Below, in pieces: positions 7,301-13,026 of a stretch of DNA of 13,645 nt. The notes below the pieces were generated by a model. The model ran no database searches, was not told the origin of the DNA, and saw only the letters and a list, made by a program, of their open reading frames with translations. Every line of letters starts with the position of its first letter. Positions within the stretch are counted from its first letter, which is position 1. Source of the stretch: Candidatus Dadabacteria bacterium (GTDB lineage Bacteria > Desulfobacterota_D > UBA1144 > Nemesobacterales > UBA2774); the NCBI GenBank assembly GCA_003229065.1, contig QIHJ01000404.1, forward strand, positions 1 through 13,645. The letters are read 5' to 3'. Both the position numbers and the translations under genes were made by a program.

Positions 7301-7336
7301 GAAAGGCGCTTTTTTATCGATAAAATAATACCTTTC
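7301..7336. repeat. Nested inverted repeat in divergent promoter region
   Basis: GAAAGG (7301-7306) pairs with CCTTTC (7331-7336). Between them, after 5 nt on each side, sits the perfect 14-bp palindrome TTTTATCGATAAAA (7312-7325). It ends 14 nt before the TTGACT hexamer of the plus-strand promoter and lies 90 nt upstream of the start of the minus-strand DUF3943-like gene. It could be an operator or a stem-loop; there is no downstream T-run suited to a terminator. Confidence 0.5.
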
Positions 7337-7350
7337 AGATAAGAAATCGC

Positions 7351-7392
7351 TTGACTTAGCATATAAAATAATGTAATTATCTGGGGTATAAT
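7351..7392 (+). promoter_or_regulatory. Promoter for the Pal-like / CpoB cluster
   Basis: Two readings overlap. TTGACT (7351-7356) is followed after 17 nt by TAATTA (7374-7379). Alternatively the perfect TATAAT at 7387-7392 is the -10, with a poor -35 (TAAAAT, 7364-7369). The second would start transcription near 7399, giving a leader of about 20 nt that contains the AGGAGGAG ribosome site at 7407-7414. Confidence 0.55.
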
Positions 7393-7418
7393 ATTACAAA
7401 TTCCGCAGGAGGAGCTTA

Positions 7419-8129
7419 ATGCATAAGGTGAAGTTATTTAGTACTGTAATGCTCGTTGTTTTGGCGTCGGTACTGGTTTTTGGTTGCGGTTCGAACGTAG
7501 ATAAGGAGATGGCTGATGCGGAAGCAGCTTTACAGGCGGCTAGAGACGCCGGAGCCGAGGGGCTCCCGGAATATCAGGCAGCTGAGGAATTGATAGCTAA
7601 GGCTAAAGAAATGATGGCTGCCGGGGATAAGGCAGGCGCGCGCGCCTTACTAGAGGAAGCCCGGTTTAAAGCCATAGAAGCAGAGGGTAAAGCAAAAAAT
7701 CAGGCGTATGTCGAATCTATCGATATTGATACGGTTGAAGAGTCGCTTTCCTCGCTCAGTCCTTCAGGCTCGTCTTACGGACTGGTTGATGTTTTCTTCG
7801 GGTACGATCAGTCGAGCATAACATCGGAATCAAGAAGCACACTAAACGATAACGCAAGGATAATAAGAGGCAGTTCCGGTAAATTTCAGGTTGTTGTGAT
7901 TGAAGGTTACTGCGATATCAGAGGTACTGAGGAATATAATCTAGCACTCGGTCAAAGAAGGGCGGAATCTACGAGGAACTATCTTATAGGTCTCGGGGCA
8001 TCTCCTTCAATAGTACAGGCCGTAAGTAAAGGTGAGACGGAGCAGTTTGCATTCGGTACTTCTGACTATGATTATCAGCAGAACAGAAGAGCTCATTTCG
8101 TGCCGGCTGTGTCTTCTCCGAGTTTTTAG
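7419..8129 (+). CDS. Pal-like outer membrane lipoprotein (DUF4398 + OmpA domains)
   Basis: This lipoprotein probably links the outer membrane to peptidoglycan. It has 236 residues: a signal peptide with lipobox VFGC (lipidated Cys23), an alanine- and glutamate-rich helical hairpin at about 28-96 that fits DUF4398 (pattern A..AL.AARDAGAEGLPEYQAA and AGDKAGARALLEEA), a serine-rich linker (110-120), and an OmpA C-terminal domain at 123-228. The peptidoglycan-binding signature is EGYCDIRGTEEYNLALGQRRAES (162-184), with Asp166 in the position that contacts diaminopimelate, and QNRRAHF near the end. A Shine-Dalgarno AGGAGGAG lies 6 nt upstream of ATG. The cpoB-like gene follows after 3-9 nt, and a second OmpA-domain lipoprotein follows that. 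Classical Pal lacks the DUF4398 part, so the symbol pal is withheld; this could be the Pal of the lineage or a paralogue. Confidence 0.88.
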   Translation: MHKVKLFSTVMLVVLASVLVFGCGSNVDKEMADAEAALQAARDAGAEGLPEYQAAEELIAKAKEMMAAGDKAGARALLEEARFKAIEAEGKAKNQAYVESIDIDTVEESLSSLSPSGSSYGLVDVFFGYDQSSITSESRSTLNDNARIIRGSSGKFQVVVIEGYCDIRGTEEYNLALGQRRAESTRNYLIGLGASPSIVQAVSKGETEQFAFGTSDYDYQQNRRAHFVPAVSSPSF

Positions 8130-8138
8130 GTATTGTCT

Positions 8139-8858
8139 ATGAGAGTTAATTCAATTATTATGTTGTTATCGGTGGCTTGCATTTTGGGTGCAGGCTGTGT
8201 ACCAGCTTCGCAGGGGGACATGAACAGTGTGTATGCGAGGCAGACCCGGTTAGAGGCAAAGATGGATAGTTTAACAAAACAGGTTCAGTCAATTAAAGGC
8301 TCCCAGGGGGGTGGTACCGACCCGGCGCTTAGAGAGCAGCTGTATAAGCTTCAACAGGAAGTGAACAGTCTCAACAAATCTTATTCCGAGTTGAATGCGA
8401 AGGTAAATAAATCTGAATTTGATCTTCCGGTTCCTTCAGAAGGCGGTTCCACTGAGGTTGAAACCGCGTCAATGAGCACAGAGGAAGTTGTTTATGATCG
8501 AGGTTACACAGAGCTCAGCGAAGGAAATTATGAGGGATCGAGGGAAAATTTTAAATTATTTTTGTCGAAATATCCAAAATCTTCAAAGGCCGGAGATGCA
8601 ACTTACTGGATAGCAGAGTCCTATTACAGAGAGGGGGAGTTTGAAGAAGCGATACTAGATTATCAAAGGTTTATAGATACTTACCCCAGTGACGACAGGG
8701 TTCCACTGTCGTATTTAAAGCAGGGGCTTTCACTAATGGAGATAGGCAAAAATGAAGAAGCGCAATTATTTTTTGAAACACTCATTGACAAATACCCTCA
8801 ATCAGATGAAGCTAATACAGCAAAGGAAAAAATAAGAGAACTTGCAGTTAGCGGTTAA
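8139..8858 (+). CDS. cpoB: CpoB/YbgF-like cell division coordinator lipoprotein
   Basis: CpoB (YbgF) works in the periplasm with Tol-Pal and PBP1B to coordinate peptidoglycan synthesis and outer membrane constriction at division. From ATG at 8139 the protein has 239 residues. The signal peptide ends in a lipobox-like GAGC, so unlike E. coli CpoB it is probably lipidated. A coiled coil follows (about 27-92, in the YARQTRLEAKMDSL and LREQLYKLQQEV stretches), then an acidic, serine/glycine-rich linker and three TPR-like repeats (about 113-235) with YPKSS, YWIAESYYREGEFEEAI and YPQSDEA. An open frame extends to TTG at 8133, but the ATG has an AGGT 8 nt before it, overlapping the stop of the previous gene, so ATG is preferred. 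Its position between two Pal-like genes supports the call. The usual tolQRAB neighbours are absent. Confidence 0.88.
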   Translation: MRVNSIIMLLSVACILGAGCVPASQGDMNSVYARQTRLEAKMDSLTKQVQSIKGSQGGGTDPALREQLYKLQQEVNSLNKSYSELNAKVNKSEFDLPVPSEGGSTEVETASMSTEEVVYDRGYTELSEGNYEGSRENFKLFLSKYPKSSKAGDATYWIAESYYREGEFEEAILDYQRFIDTYPSDDRVPLSYLKQGLSLMEIGKNEEAQLFFETLIDKYPQSDEANTAKEKIRELAVSG

Positions 8859-8873
8859 ACGGTTTATTATTAT

Positions 8874-8892
8874 GTACTCAATAGGTACTCAA
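8874..8892 (+). repeat. Tandem GTACTCAA repeat, 11-bp period
   Basis: GTACTCAA occurs at 8874-8881 and 8885-8892, one helical turn apart, in the 60-nt spacer before the second Pal-like gene. A third copy sits at 11237-11244 at the start of the atpZ-like gene. It may be a regulator site or chance. Confidence 0.4.
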
Positions 8893-8918
8893 AAAACTCT
8901 TAAAGGAGGTGCAGTAGA

Positions 8919-9689
8919 ATGAAAAGGGATAAGCAAATAATGTTTTTGGGTATGCCCTTACTATTTGTTGCATTGCTATTTTTAGCCAGCTGTGCGACAC
9001 CCCCGCCAACAAAAGAGCTAGCAGCTGCCGAATCGGCAACAGCCGACGCACAAGCAACGTGTGAGCAGTGTAAGCAAAGAGTTTGCGGTGATGATCCTAC
9101 AAGAGGAGACTATTGTGGAGCCCCATGTGGCGAGGCCGAGCTTGCAGCAGCGCAAGCAGCCCTTGCTAAGGGTAAAGCTCTTGCTGGTGAATTCTGCAGC
9201 GAATTAGAAGCCCGCAGAATGCTGATAGATGCAAAAGCTAAGGCAGACGAGGCCAAGCTGATATGTTCAGCGCCGCCTCCACCGCCTCCACCACCGCCTC
9301 CACCACCGGCACCGGATCTAAAGGATATATTCTTTGATTTTGACAAGTTCAATATCAGACCGGATGCAGCAGCTGTTCTCGAAGAGAACGCTGGAACAAT
9401 GCAGGCAGATCCTAATCTTACTGTGCTTATCGAAGGTTATGCAGATATTAGAGGTACACCTGCATACAACCTGAGACTCGCTCAGAAGAGGGCTGATTCC
9501 ACAAAGGCTTTCTTAGCCCAGATGGGAATAGATCCTTCTAGGATTTCAACTGCAAGTGGTGGTGAGACAACTCAGTTCGGCGCTGGGACCACTGAAGAAG
9601 CCTATCAGCTTAACAGAAGGGCACACTTCATAGTAACCTCACCTACCGCTAAAGTAGGCGCAAGGCTTATTTTTCAGTACGCTAACTAA
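8919..9689 (+). CDS. Cysteine-rich, poly-proline Pal-like lipoprotein (OmpA domain)
   Basis: This is a second peptidoglycan-associated lipoprotein of 256 residues. The lipobox is LASC with lipidated Cys25. The next part (about 31-117) is an alanine-rich helical region interrupted by cysteines 48, 51, 56, 66, 70, 93 and 116, the middle ones within CEQCKQRVC and CGAPC. A run of 12 prolines (119-130) forms a stiff spacer, followed by an OmpA C-terminal domain (about 132-240) with EGYADIRGTPAYNLRLAQKRADS (172-194), Asp176 at the diaminopimelate contact and LNRRAHF. The OmpA part closely resembles the domain in the 7419-8129 gene (shared GxxxxF..GT...YQ.NRRAHF), so the two are paralogues. AAAGGAGGTG lies about 8 nt before the ATG, suggesting high expression. 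It is the last gene before the terminator at 9769-9807. The cysteine spacer is unusual for Pal; in the periplasm it would probably form disulphides. Confidence 0.9.
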   Translation: MKRDKQIMFLGMPLLFVALLFLASCATPPPTKELAAAESATADAQATCEQCKQRVCGDDPTRGDYCGAPCGEAELAAAQAALAKGKALAGEFCSELEARRMLIDAKAKADEAKLICSAPPPPPPPPPPPPAPDLKDIFFDFDKFNIRPDAAAVLEENAGTMQADPNLTVLIEGYADIRGTPAYNLRLAQKRADSTKAFLAQMGIDPSRISTASGGETTQFGAGTTEEAYQLNRRAHFIVTSPTAKVGARLIFQYAN

Positions 9690-9768
9690 TAGCCTTTTTG
9701 TCCTATTTGCGTTGGTAGAATAGATAAGAGAGATATCTCATCTATTATATTGGATGAGAATACAGATT

Positions 9769-9807
9769 ATGGAGAGAGACTCCTAGAGGGTCTCTCTCCA
9801 TTTTTTT
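9769..9807 (+). terminator. Strong rho-independent terminator after the Pal/CpoB cluster
   Basis: A perfect 12-bp stem, ATGGAGAGAGAC (9769-9780) with GTCTCTCTCCAT (9790-9801), has a 9-nt loop and is followed by seven T residues (9801-9807). A second, weaker hairpin lies just upstream: TCTCATC (9736-9742) with GATGAGA (9753-9759). Confidence 0.93.
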
Positions 9808-9852
9808 GTATATTTTTAATACCCAACTTTAGAGAATCTTGTTAGGTTTTAC

Positions 9853-9881
9853 TTGACAGTACAGAGTGATCCATGTTTACT
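9853..9881 (+). promoter_or_regulatory. Promoter of hemL and the F0 gene cluster
   Basis: Perfect TTGACA at 9853-9858, 17-nt spacer, TTTACT at 9876-9881 (4 of 6 matches), with TG at 9874-9875 just upstream. Transcription should begin near 9888, about 54 nt before hemL. It follows the terminator at 9769-9807, so hemL has its own start site. Confidence 0.6.
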
Positions 9882-9941
9882 AAATCTCGATTTCCTTTTG
9901 TCCATTCCGTAAATTAATTAAAATTACGCACTTTATCTCAG

Positions 9942-11231
9942 ATGAAATTCAAGCTTACAAAATCCAAGAGGTTATATAAAGCTGCACAAAGATTAATGCC
10001 GGGTGGTGTGAACAGCCCCGTACGGTCTTTCAATGCAGTATCCGGGACTCCTGTTTTTATCTCACGGGCTAAGGGTGCTTACATCTATGATGAGGACGGT
10101 AACAAGTACATAGATTATATGTCCTCATGGGGGCCGCTGATTCATGGTCATGCAGACCCTGACGTTGTAAGGGCGGTTAAGAGCGCAGCCTCAAGGGGAA
10201 CAAGCTACGGAGCCCCTTGCTCGGATGAGATTTCTCTGGCTAGGTTTATAGCCGCAAGTTTCAAATCAATAGATATGATCAGGATGACTAGCTCGGGGAC
10301 TGAAGCCACTATGAGTGCCGTTCGTCTCGCCAGGGCCCATACAAGTAGAGACTATATAGTAAAATTTGAAGGCTGTTACCACGGTCATGCCGATTACCTG
10401 CTTGTTAAAGCGGGATCCGGCGCGACTACCTTCGGCTCGCCCAGCAGCCCCGGAGTGCCGAAGTCATTTACGGATAAAACCCTCTTAGCTAAATACAACG
10501 ATGTGAGCTCGGTACAGAAGCTTTACAAAAAATACGGCGGGAAAATAGCCGCTATAATTTTAGAGCCTGTTGCGGGCAACATGGGTGTTGTAACCCCGGA
10601 GGCGGGTTTTCTGGAGGCGCTCAGAAAAATTACCAAGAAATCAGGATCCCTTCTTATTTTCGATGAGGTGATTACAGGGTTTAGGTTAAGCCCTGGAGGG
10701 GCACAGAGTAAATACGGTGTTACGCCCGACATCACTTGTCTTGGTAAAATTATAGGCGGAGGACTTCCGGTCGGCGCATTCGGCGGGAGCCGAAAAATAA
10801 TGGGATTGGTAGCTCCCGAGGGCCCTGTATATCAGGCGGGCACTCTCTCCGGTAACCCTCTTGCAATGGCCGCAGGGCTTGCGTCGCTTACAAAATTAAA
10901 ACAAAGGGGAAATTACAAGAAGCTCAGAGAACATACATCGGCACTTGTGAACGGTCTTTCGGATGTGATAAAAAAGACAGGTGTTAAGGCCTCAGTAAAC
11001 TCTGTAGAATCTATGTTTACGCTCTTTTTCAATGACGTCCCCCCTACTGATTACGAGTCGGCTCTAAGGAGTAATACAAAAAAATACTCGAAATTTTTTG
11101 ATAATTTGCTCAAGGCTGGTATTATGTTTCCGCCTTCTCAGTTTGAGGCTGTTTTCGTATCGCTTGCCCATACTGAAAAGGATATAAATAAAACGATTGA
11201 AGCAGTGTATAAATCACTTAAAACAATCTGA
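9942..11231 (+). CDS. hemL: Glutamate-1-semialdehyde 2,1-aminomutase HemL
   Basis: HemL converts glutamate-1-semialdehyde to 5-aminolevulinate using pyridoxal phosphate, the step after glutamyl-tRNA reductase in the C5 heme pathway, in the cytoplasm. The 429 residues match the family's full length. Seen are PGGVNSPVRSF (20-30), the substrate-lid region with TSYGAP (91-96), SSGTEATMSAVRLAR (117-131), the YHGHADYLL segment (146-154), DEVITGFR (240-247) with the PLP-ring-binding aspartate, and CLGKIIGGGLPVGAFGG (266-282) with the Schiff-base lysine at 269. The ATG at 9942 has no obvious Shine-Dalgarno, but the protein begins just before the usual conserved start and matches the family in length. 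Its TGA overlaps the first base of the atpZ-like reading frame, so it leads the F0 gene cluster. Confidence 0.97.
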   Translation: MKFKLTKSKRLYKAAQRLMPGGVNSPVRSFNAVSGTPVFISRAKGAYIYDEDGNKYIDYMSSWGPLIHGHADPDVVRAVKSAASRGTSYGAPCSDEISLARFIAASFKSIDMIRMTSSGTEATMSAVRLARAHTSRDYIVKFEGCYHGHADYLLVKAGSGATTFGSPSSPGVPKSFTDKTLLAKYNDVSSVQKLYKKYGGKIAAIILEPVAGNMGVVTPEAGFLEALRKITKKSGSLLIFDEVITGFRLSPGGAQSKYGVTPDITCLGKIIGGGLPVGAFGGSRKIMGLVAPEGPVYQAGTLSGNPLAMAAGLASLTKLKQRGNYKKLREHTSALVNGLSDVIKKTGVKASVNSVESMFTLFFNDVPPTDYESALRSNTKKYSKFFDNLLKAGIMFPPSQFEAVFVSLAHTEKDINKTIEAVYKSLKTI

Positions 11232-11461
11232 TTGAGGTACTCAATTTTAAGAAGCAGCAGAATCAGAACAGATATAAATGGCTCGTATTCATAGCGGTAG
11301 GTTTTGAGCTAGGGCTTACGGTAATAGCCGGTATATTACTCGGGCATTATGTTGATAGGTGGGTTGGGGCCGAGACTCCATGGTTTACGATCTTAGGGCT
11401 GTTAGCGGGTGTGGTTGCCGGATTTAGCTTGCTCTTAAGGATGATTAAAAAGATTAAATGA
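11231..11461 (+). CDS. AtpZ/AtpI-type F0F1 ATP synthase-associated membrane protein, non-canonical start
   Basis: A 76-codon frame runs from 11231 to TGA at 11459-11461 and has the hallmarks of the small AtpZ/AtpI family (ATPase gene 1, PF09527 type). A basic, glutamine-rich N-terminus (FKKQQNQNRYKW) is followed by a helix at about 17-40 ending in ILLGHYVDRWVG (35-46). A TPWFTILGLLAGVVAGF segment makes the second helix (about 49-70), and the end is a basic RMIKKIK. No in-frame ATG, GTG or TTG lies between the upstream in-frame TAA at 11219-11221 and the conserved core, so the likely start is ATT at 11231, whose A is the last base of the hemL TGA, or CTG at 11228. The stop overlaps the ATG of the next gene (ATGA). 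These proteins help assemble the c-ring or may import Mg/Ca. A sequence error or pseudogene is possible. Confidence 0.75.
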   Translation: MEVLNFKKQQNQNRYKWLVFIAVGFELGLTVIAGILLGHYVDRWVGAETPWFTILGLLAGVVAGFSLLLRMIKKIK

Positions 11462-11844
11462 CGGAAAGTAAAGAGAGTCTGATTACATTACCTCAGATAG
11501 GAAGAGTTGAAAAAACGGGTTTAGTAGTAACCATCATACTTACGGCTGTAAGCTATGTGCTTGGTTCAACCGAGCTTGCGTTCGGGGTTCTCGCGGGCGG
11601 CGTTCTCTTCACAGCTAATTTCATGGCTATAAGGTTTTTGGTTAACTCACTCATTGCAAACGCATATCCTAAAGGTTTTGGCATCTTCATTTTTATAATT
11701 AAGATGCTCGTATTTGTAGGTATTGTGGTAACAATATTTTTATTTGCGGAAGTCAATATATACGGTTTTTTCATCGGCGTTACCGGGATTGTTCTGGTTA
11801 TCATTGCTGAGAGTTTGAGAGGAGGTAAAGATGGGGCACTTTAG
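11458..11844 (+). CDS. atpI: ATP synthase subunit I (AtpI family)
   Basis: This small membrane protein has 128 residues and four predicted helices (about 19-36, 38-62, 74-98 and 100-118), in the arrangement of the ATP synthase I chain family (PF03899), which assists assembly of the c-ring. The N-terminus is soluble and polar (MTESKESLITLPQ), then VEKTGLVVTIILTAVSYVL leads into the first helix; the AFGVLAGGVLFTANF and GFGIFIFIIKMLVFVGIVV stretches are the family's most recognisable parts. It begins at an ATG overlapping the stop of the atpZ-like gene (ATGA) and ends 14 nt inside the start of atpB, so translation is probably coupled on both sides. It sits directly before atpB and atpE, its usual place. 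The symbol is given from family and position. Confidence 0.88.
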   Translation: MTESKESLITLPQIGRVEKTGLVVTIILTAVSYVLGSTELAFGVLAGGVLFTANFMAIRFLVNSLIANAYPKGFGIFIFIIKMLVFVGIVVTIFLFAEVNIYGFFIGVTGIVLVIIAESLRGGKDGAL

Positions 11845-12529
11845 CTGGTTTACGCTACTTGGGCTTGATAAATACGATTATATTCTGGGTTCGATCCTCG
11901 TTCTTATATTACTGGCTTTAGCGGGACTTAAGATTAAGAGCGCTCTTTCCCGGGATGATTCCGTTCTCCCGGATGAGAGATTTTCCATAAAGACTATCTT
12001 TGAAATACTCACTATAGATTTTCTCTTCGATCTACTGACGAACGTGCTCGGCTCAAGAGAGAATGCTAAAAGGTACTTCCCGCTCTTGGCAGGTTCTTTT
12101 TTCTTTATAATGTTCGCCAACCTGCTTGGCATAGTGCCGGGCTTTTTGCCGCCGACAGGTAATTTTAATACTACTGTCGCATGTGCAATTGTTATCTTTA
12201 TTATGTACAACTACTACGGATTTAAGGAAAACGGCCTGAGTTATCTAAAGCACTTTGCAGGCCCCGTGCTTTTCCTTGCCCCCCTTATGTTCATTATCGA
12301 GCTCGTTAGTCATTTCGTGAGGCCGGTGTCGCTCTCACTCAGGCTCTTTATGAACATCTCGGGAGACCACTTGGTAATGGGAGTGTTTACAAACCTGATG
12401 CATTACGTCGTACCGGCGATATTTGTCGGCCTGGGTATTTTCGTGTCGCTTCTACAGGCATTTATTTTTACGATTCTCTCTACTATTTACATTACTCTTG
12501 CGACCGCGCATGACAGTGAAATTGAATAA
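11831..12529 (+). CDS. atpB: ATP synthase F0 subunit a
   Basis: Subunit a forms the two half-channels of the F0 motor and passes ions to the c-ring in the inner membrane. The 232 residues hold about five to six helices. The essential stator arginine is Arg171 in SLSLRLFMNISGDHL (168-182), matching E. coli Arg210. His180 sits nine residues later, where E. coli has Glu219, a common exchange outside enterobacteria. Gln209 in SLLQAF matches E. coli Gln252. The entry-side NLLGIVPGF segment (97-105) and ELVSHFVRP (157-165) are also family marks. The ATG at 11831 follows GAGGAGGT with 5 nt spacing and lies 14 nt inside atpI, so the two are translationally coupled. atpE follows after 61 nt. Confidence 0.96.
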   Translation: MGHFSWFTLLGLDKYDYILGSILVLILLALAGLKIKSALSRDDSVLPDERFSIKTIFEILTIDFLFDLLTNVLGSRENAKRYFPLLAGSFFFIMFANLLGIVPGFLPPTGNFNTTVACAIVIFIMYNYYGFKENGLSYLKHFAGPVLFLAPLMFIIELVSHFVRPVSLSLRLFMNISGDHLVMGVFTNLMHYVVPAIFVGLGIFVSLLQAFIFTILSTIYITLATAHDSEIE

Positions 12530-12590
12530 AAAGCAAAAATGAAAAGTTTAGAAAAACGACAACTAACTCAATTTATAAGGAGGCACACAG

Positions 12591-12917
12591 ATGCATAAGG
12601 CTATATCTTTACTTTCGATATTTGGAGTGGTTATACTTACCGCTTTCGTCCCGGATATTGCTATGGCGGCCGAAGGAGGCTCGGGTGATCTCACGAAGCT
12701 CGGTCTTGCATTAGGCGCAGGCATAGGGATTGGCATTGCGGCAGGTATCGCAGGTTACGGTCAGGGTATCGCGACCGCAGCCGCTTTGACCGGTATTGCT
12801 AGGAACCCAAGTGCAAGCTCTAAAATTCTTACTCCGATGATTATCGGTCTTGCCCTTATCGAATCTCTCGTAATATACGCTCTTTTGATAGCATTTTTGC
12901 TTCAGGGAAAAATTTAA
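12591..12917 (+). CDS. atpE: ATP synthase F0 subunit c with signal-like N-terminal extension
   Basis: Subunit c forms the rotating ring of F0. The 108 residues are longer than the usual 75-90 because of a hydrophobic N-terminal stretch (1-27, ending AMA before AEGG) that looks like a cleavable signal sequence; the mature part then has normal size. Helix one carries repeated glycines (38-59) and GYGQG with Gln58; the polar loop is ARNPSA (70-75); helix two carries GLALIESLVIY (86-96) with ion-binding Glu91. Gln58, Glu91, Ser92 and Tyr96 keep the same spacing as the Na-binding residues of Ilyobacter tartaricus subunit c, but Leu93 replaces its Thr67. The Shine-Dalgarno AAGGAGG sits about 8 nt before the ATG, strong, as expected for a multi-copy subunit. 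A hairpin follows at 12929-12957. No atpF follows. Confidence 0.95.
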   Translation: MHKAISLLSIFGVVILTAFVPDIAMAAEGGSGDLTKLGLALGAGIGIGIAAGIAGYGQGIATAAALTGIARNPSASSKILTPMIIGLALIESLVIYALLIAFLLQGKI

Positions 12918-12928
12918 CCTTAAAGTTC

Positions 12929-12957
12929 GTGAGGGAGCTTTCATAAAGCTCCCTCAC
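12929..12957 (+). terminator. Hairpin after atpE, terminator-like
   Basis: A perfect 13-bp stem, GTGAGGGAGCTTT (12929-12941) with AAAGCTCCCTCAC (12945-12957), has a 3-nt loop CAT. It is very stable and sits 11 nt after the atpE stop. It is followed by TTAATGCTTT rather than a clean T-run, so it may end transcription weakly or protect the 3' end of the atp mRNA. Confidence 0.7.
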
Positions 12958-12985
12958 TTAATGCTTTGGGTTAATTCTGTTTACG

Positions 12986-13014
12986 TGGACTTTTGATAAA
13001 ATATAGAATATGAT
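12986..13014 (+). promoter_or_regulatory. Promoter of the downstream lipoprotein gene
   Basis: TGGACT (12986-12991) is followed after 17 nt by TATGAT (13009-13014, 5 of 6 to consensus). The start point would be near 13021, only about 6 nt before the ATG at 13027, which has no Shine-Dalgarno, so the mRNA would be almost leaderless. Confidence 0.5.
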
Positions 13015-13026
13015 ATTTCTTCAGAT

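Noticed and set aside
9277..9312. CCG/CCT/CCA-rich tract as a DNA repeat element
   Set aside because: It is an in-frame proline run with mixed codons, explained by the protein.
9110..9352. Antisense ORF with a poly-glycine run
   Set aside because: It is the reverse reading of the poly-proline codons of the second Pal-like gene.
11236..11244. TTGAG-GTA-CTCAA partial palindrome and third GTACTCAA copy at the start of atpZ
   Set aside because: It is within coding sequence; an 8-mer is expected to recur by chance in a window this size, so no link to the tandem pair at 8874 is claimed.
12539..12598. 19-codon ORF overlapping the atpE start
   Set aside because: It contains the atpE ribosome site and ends inside atpE, but has no ribosome site of its own and no recognised sequence; probably chance.
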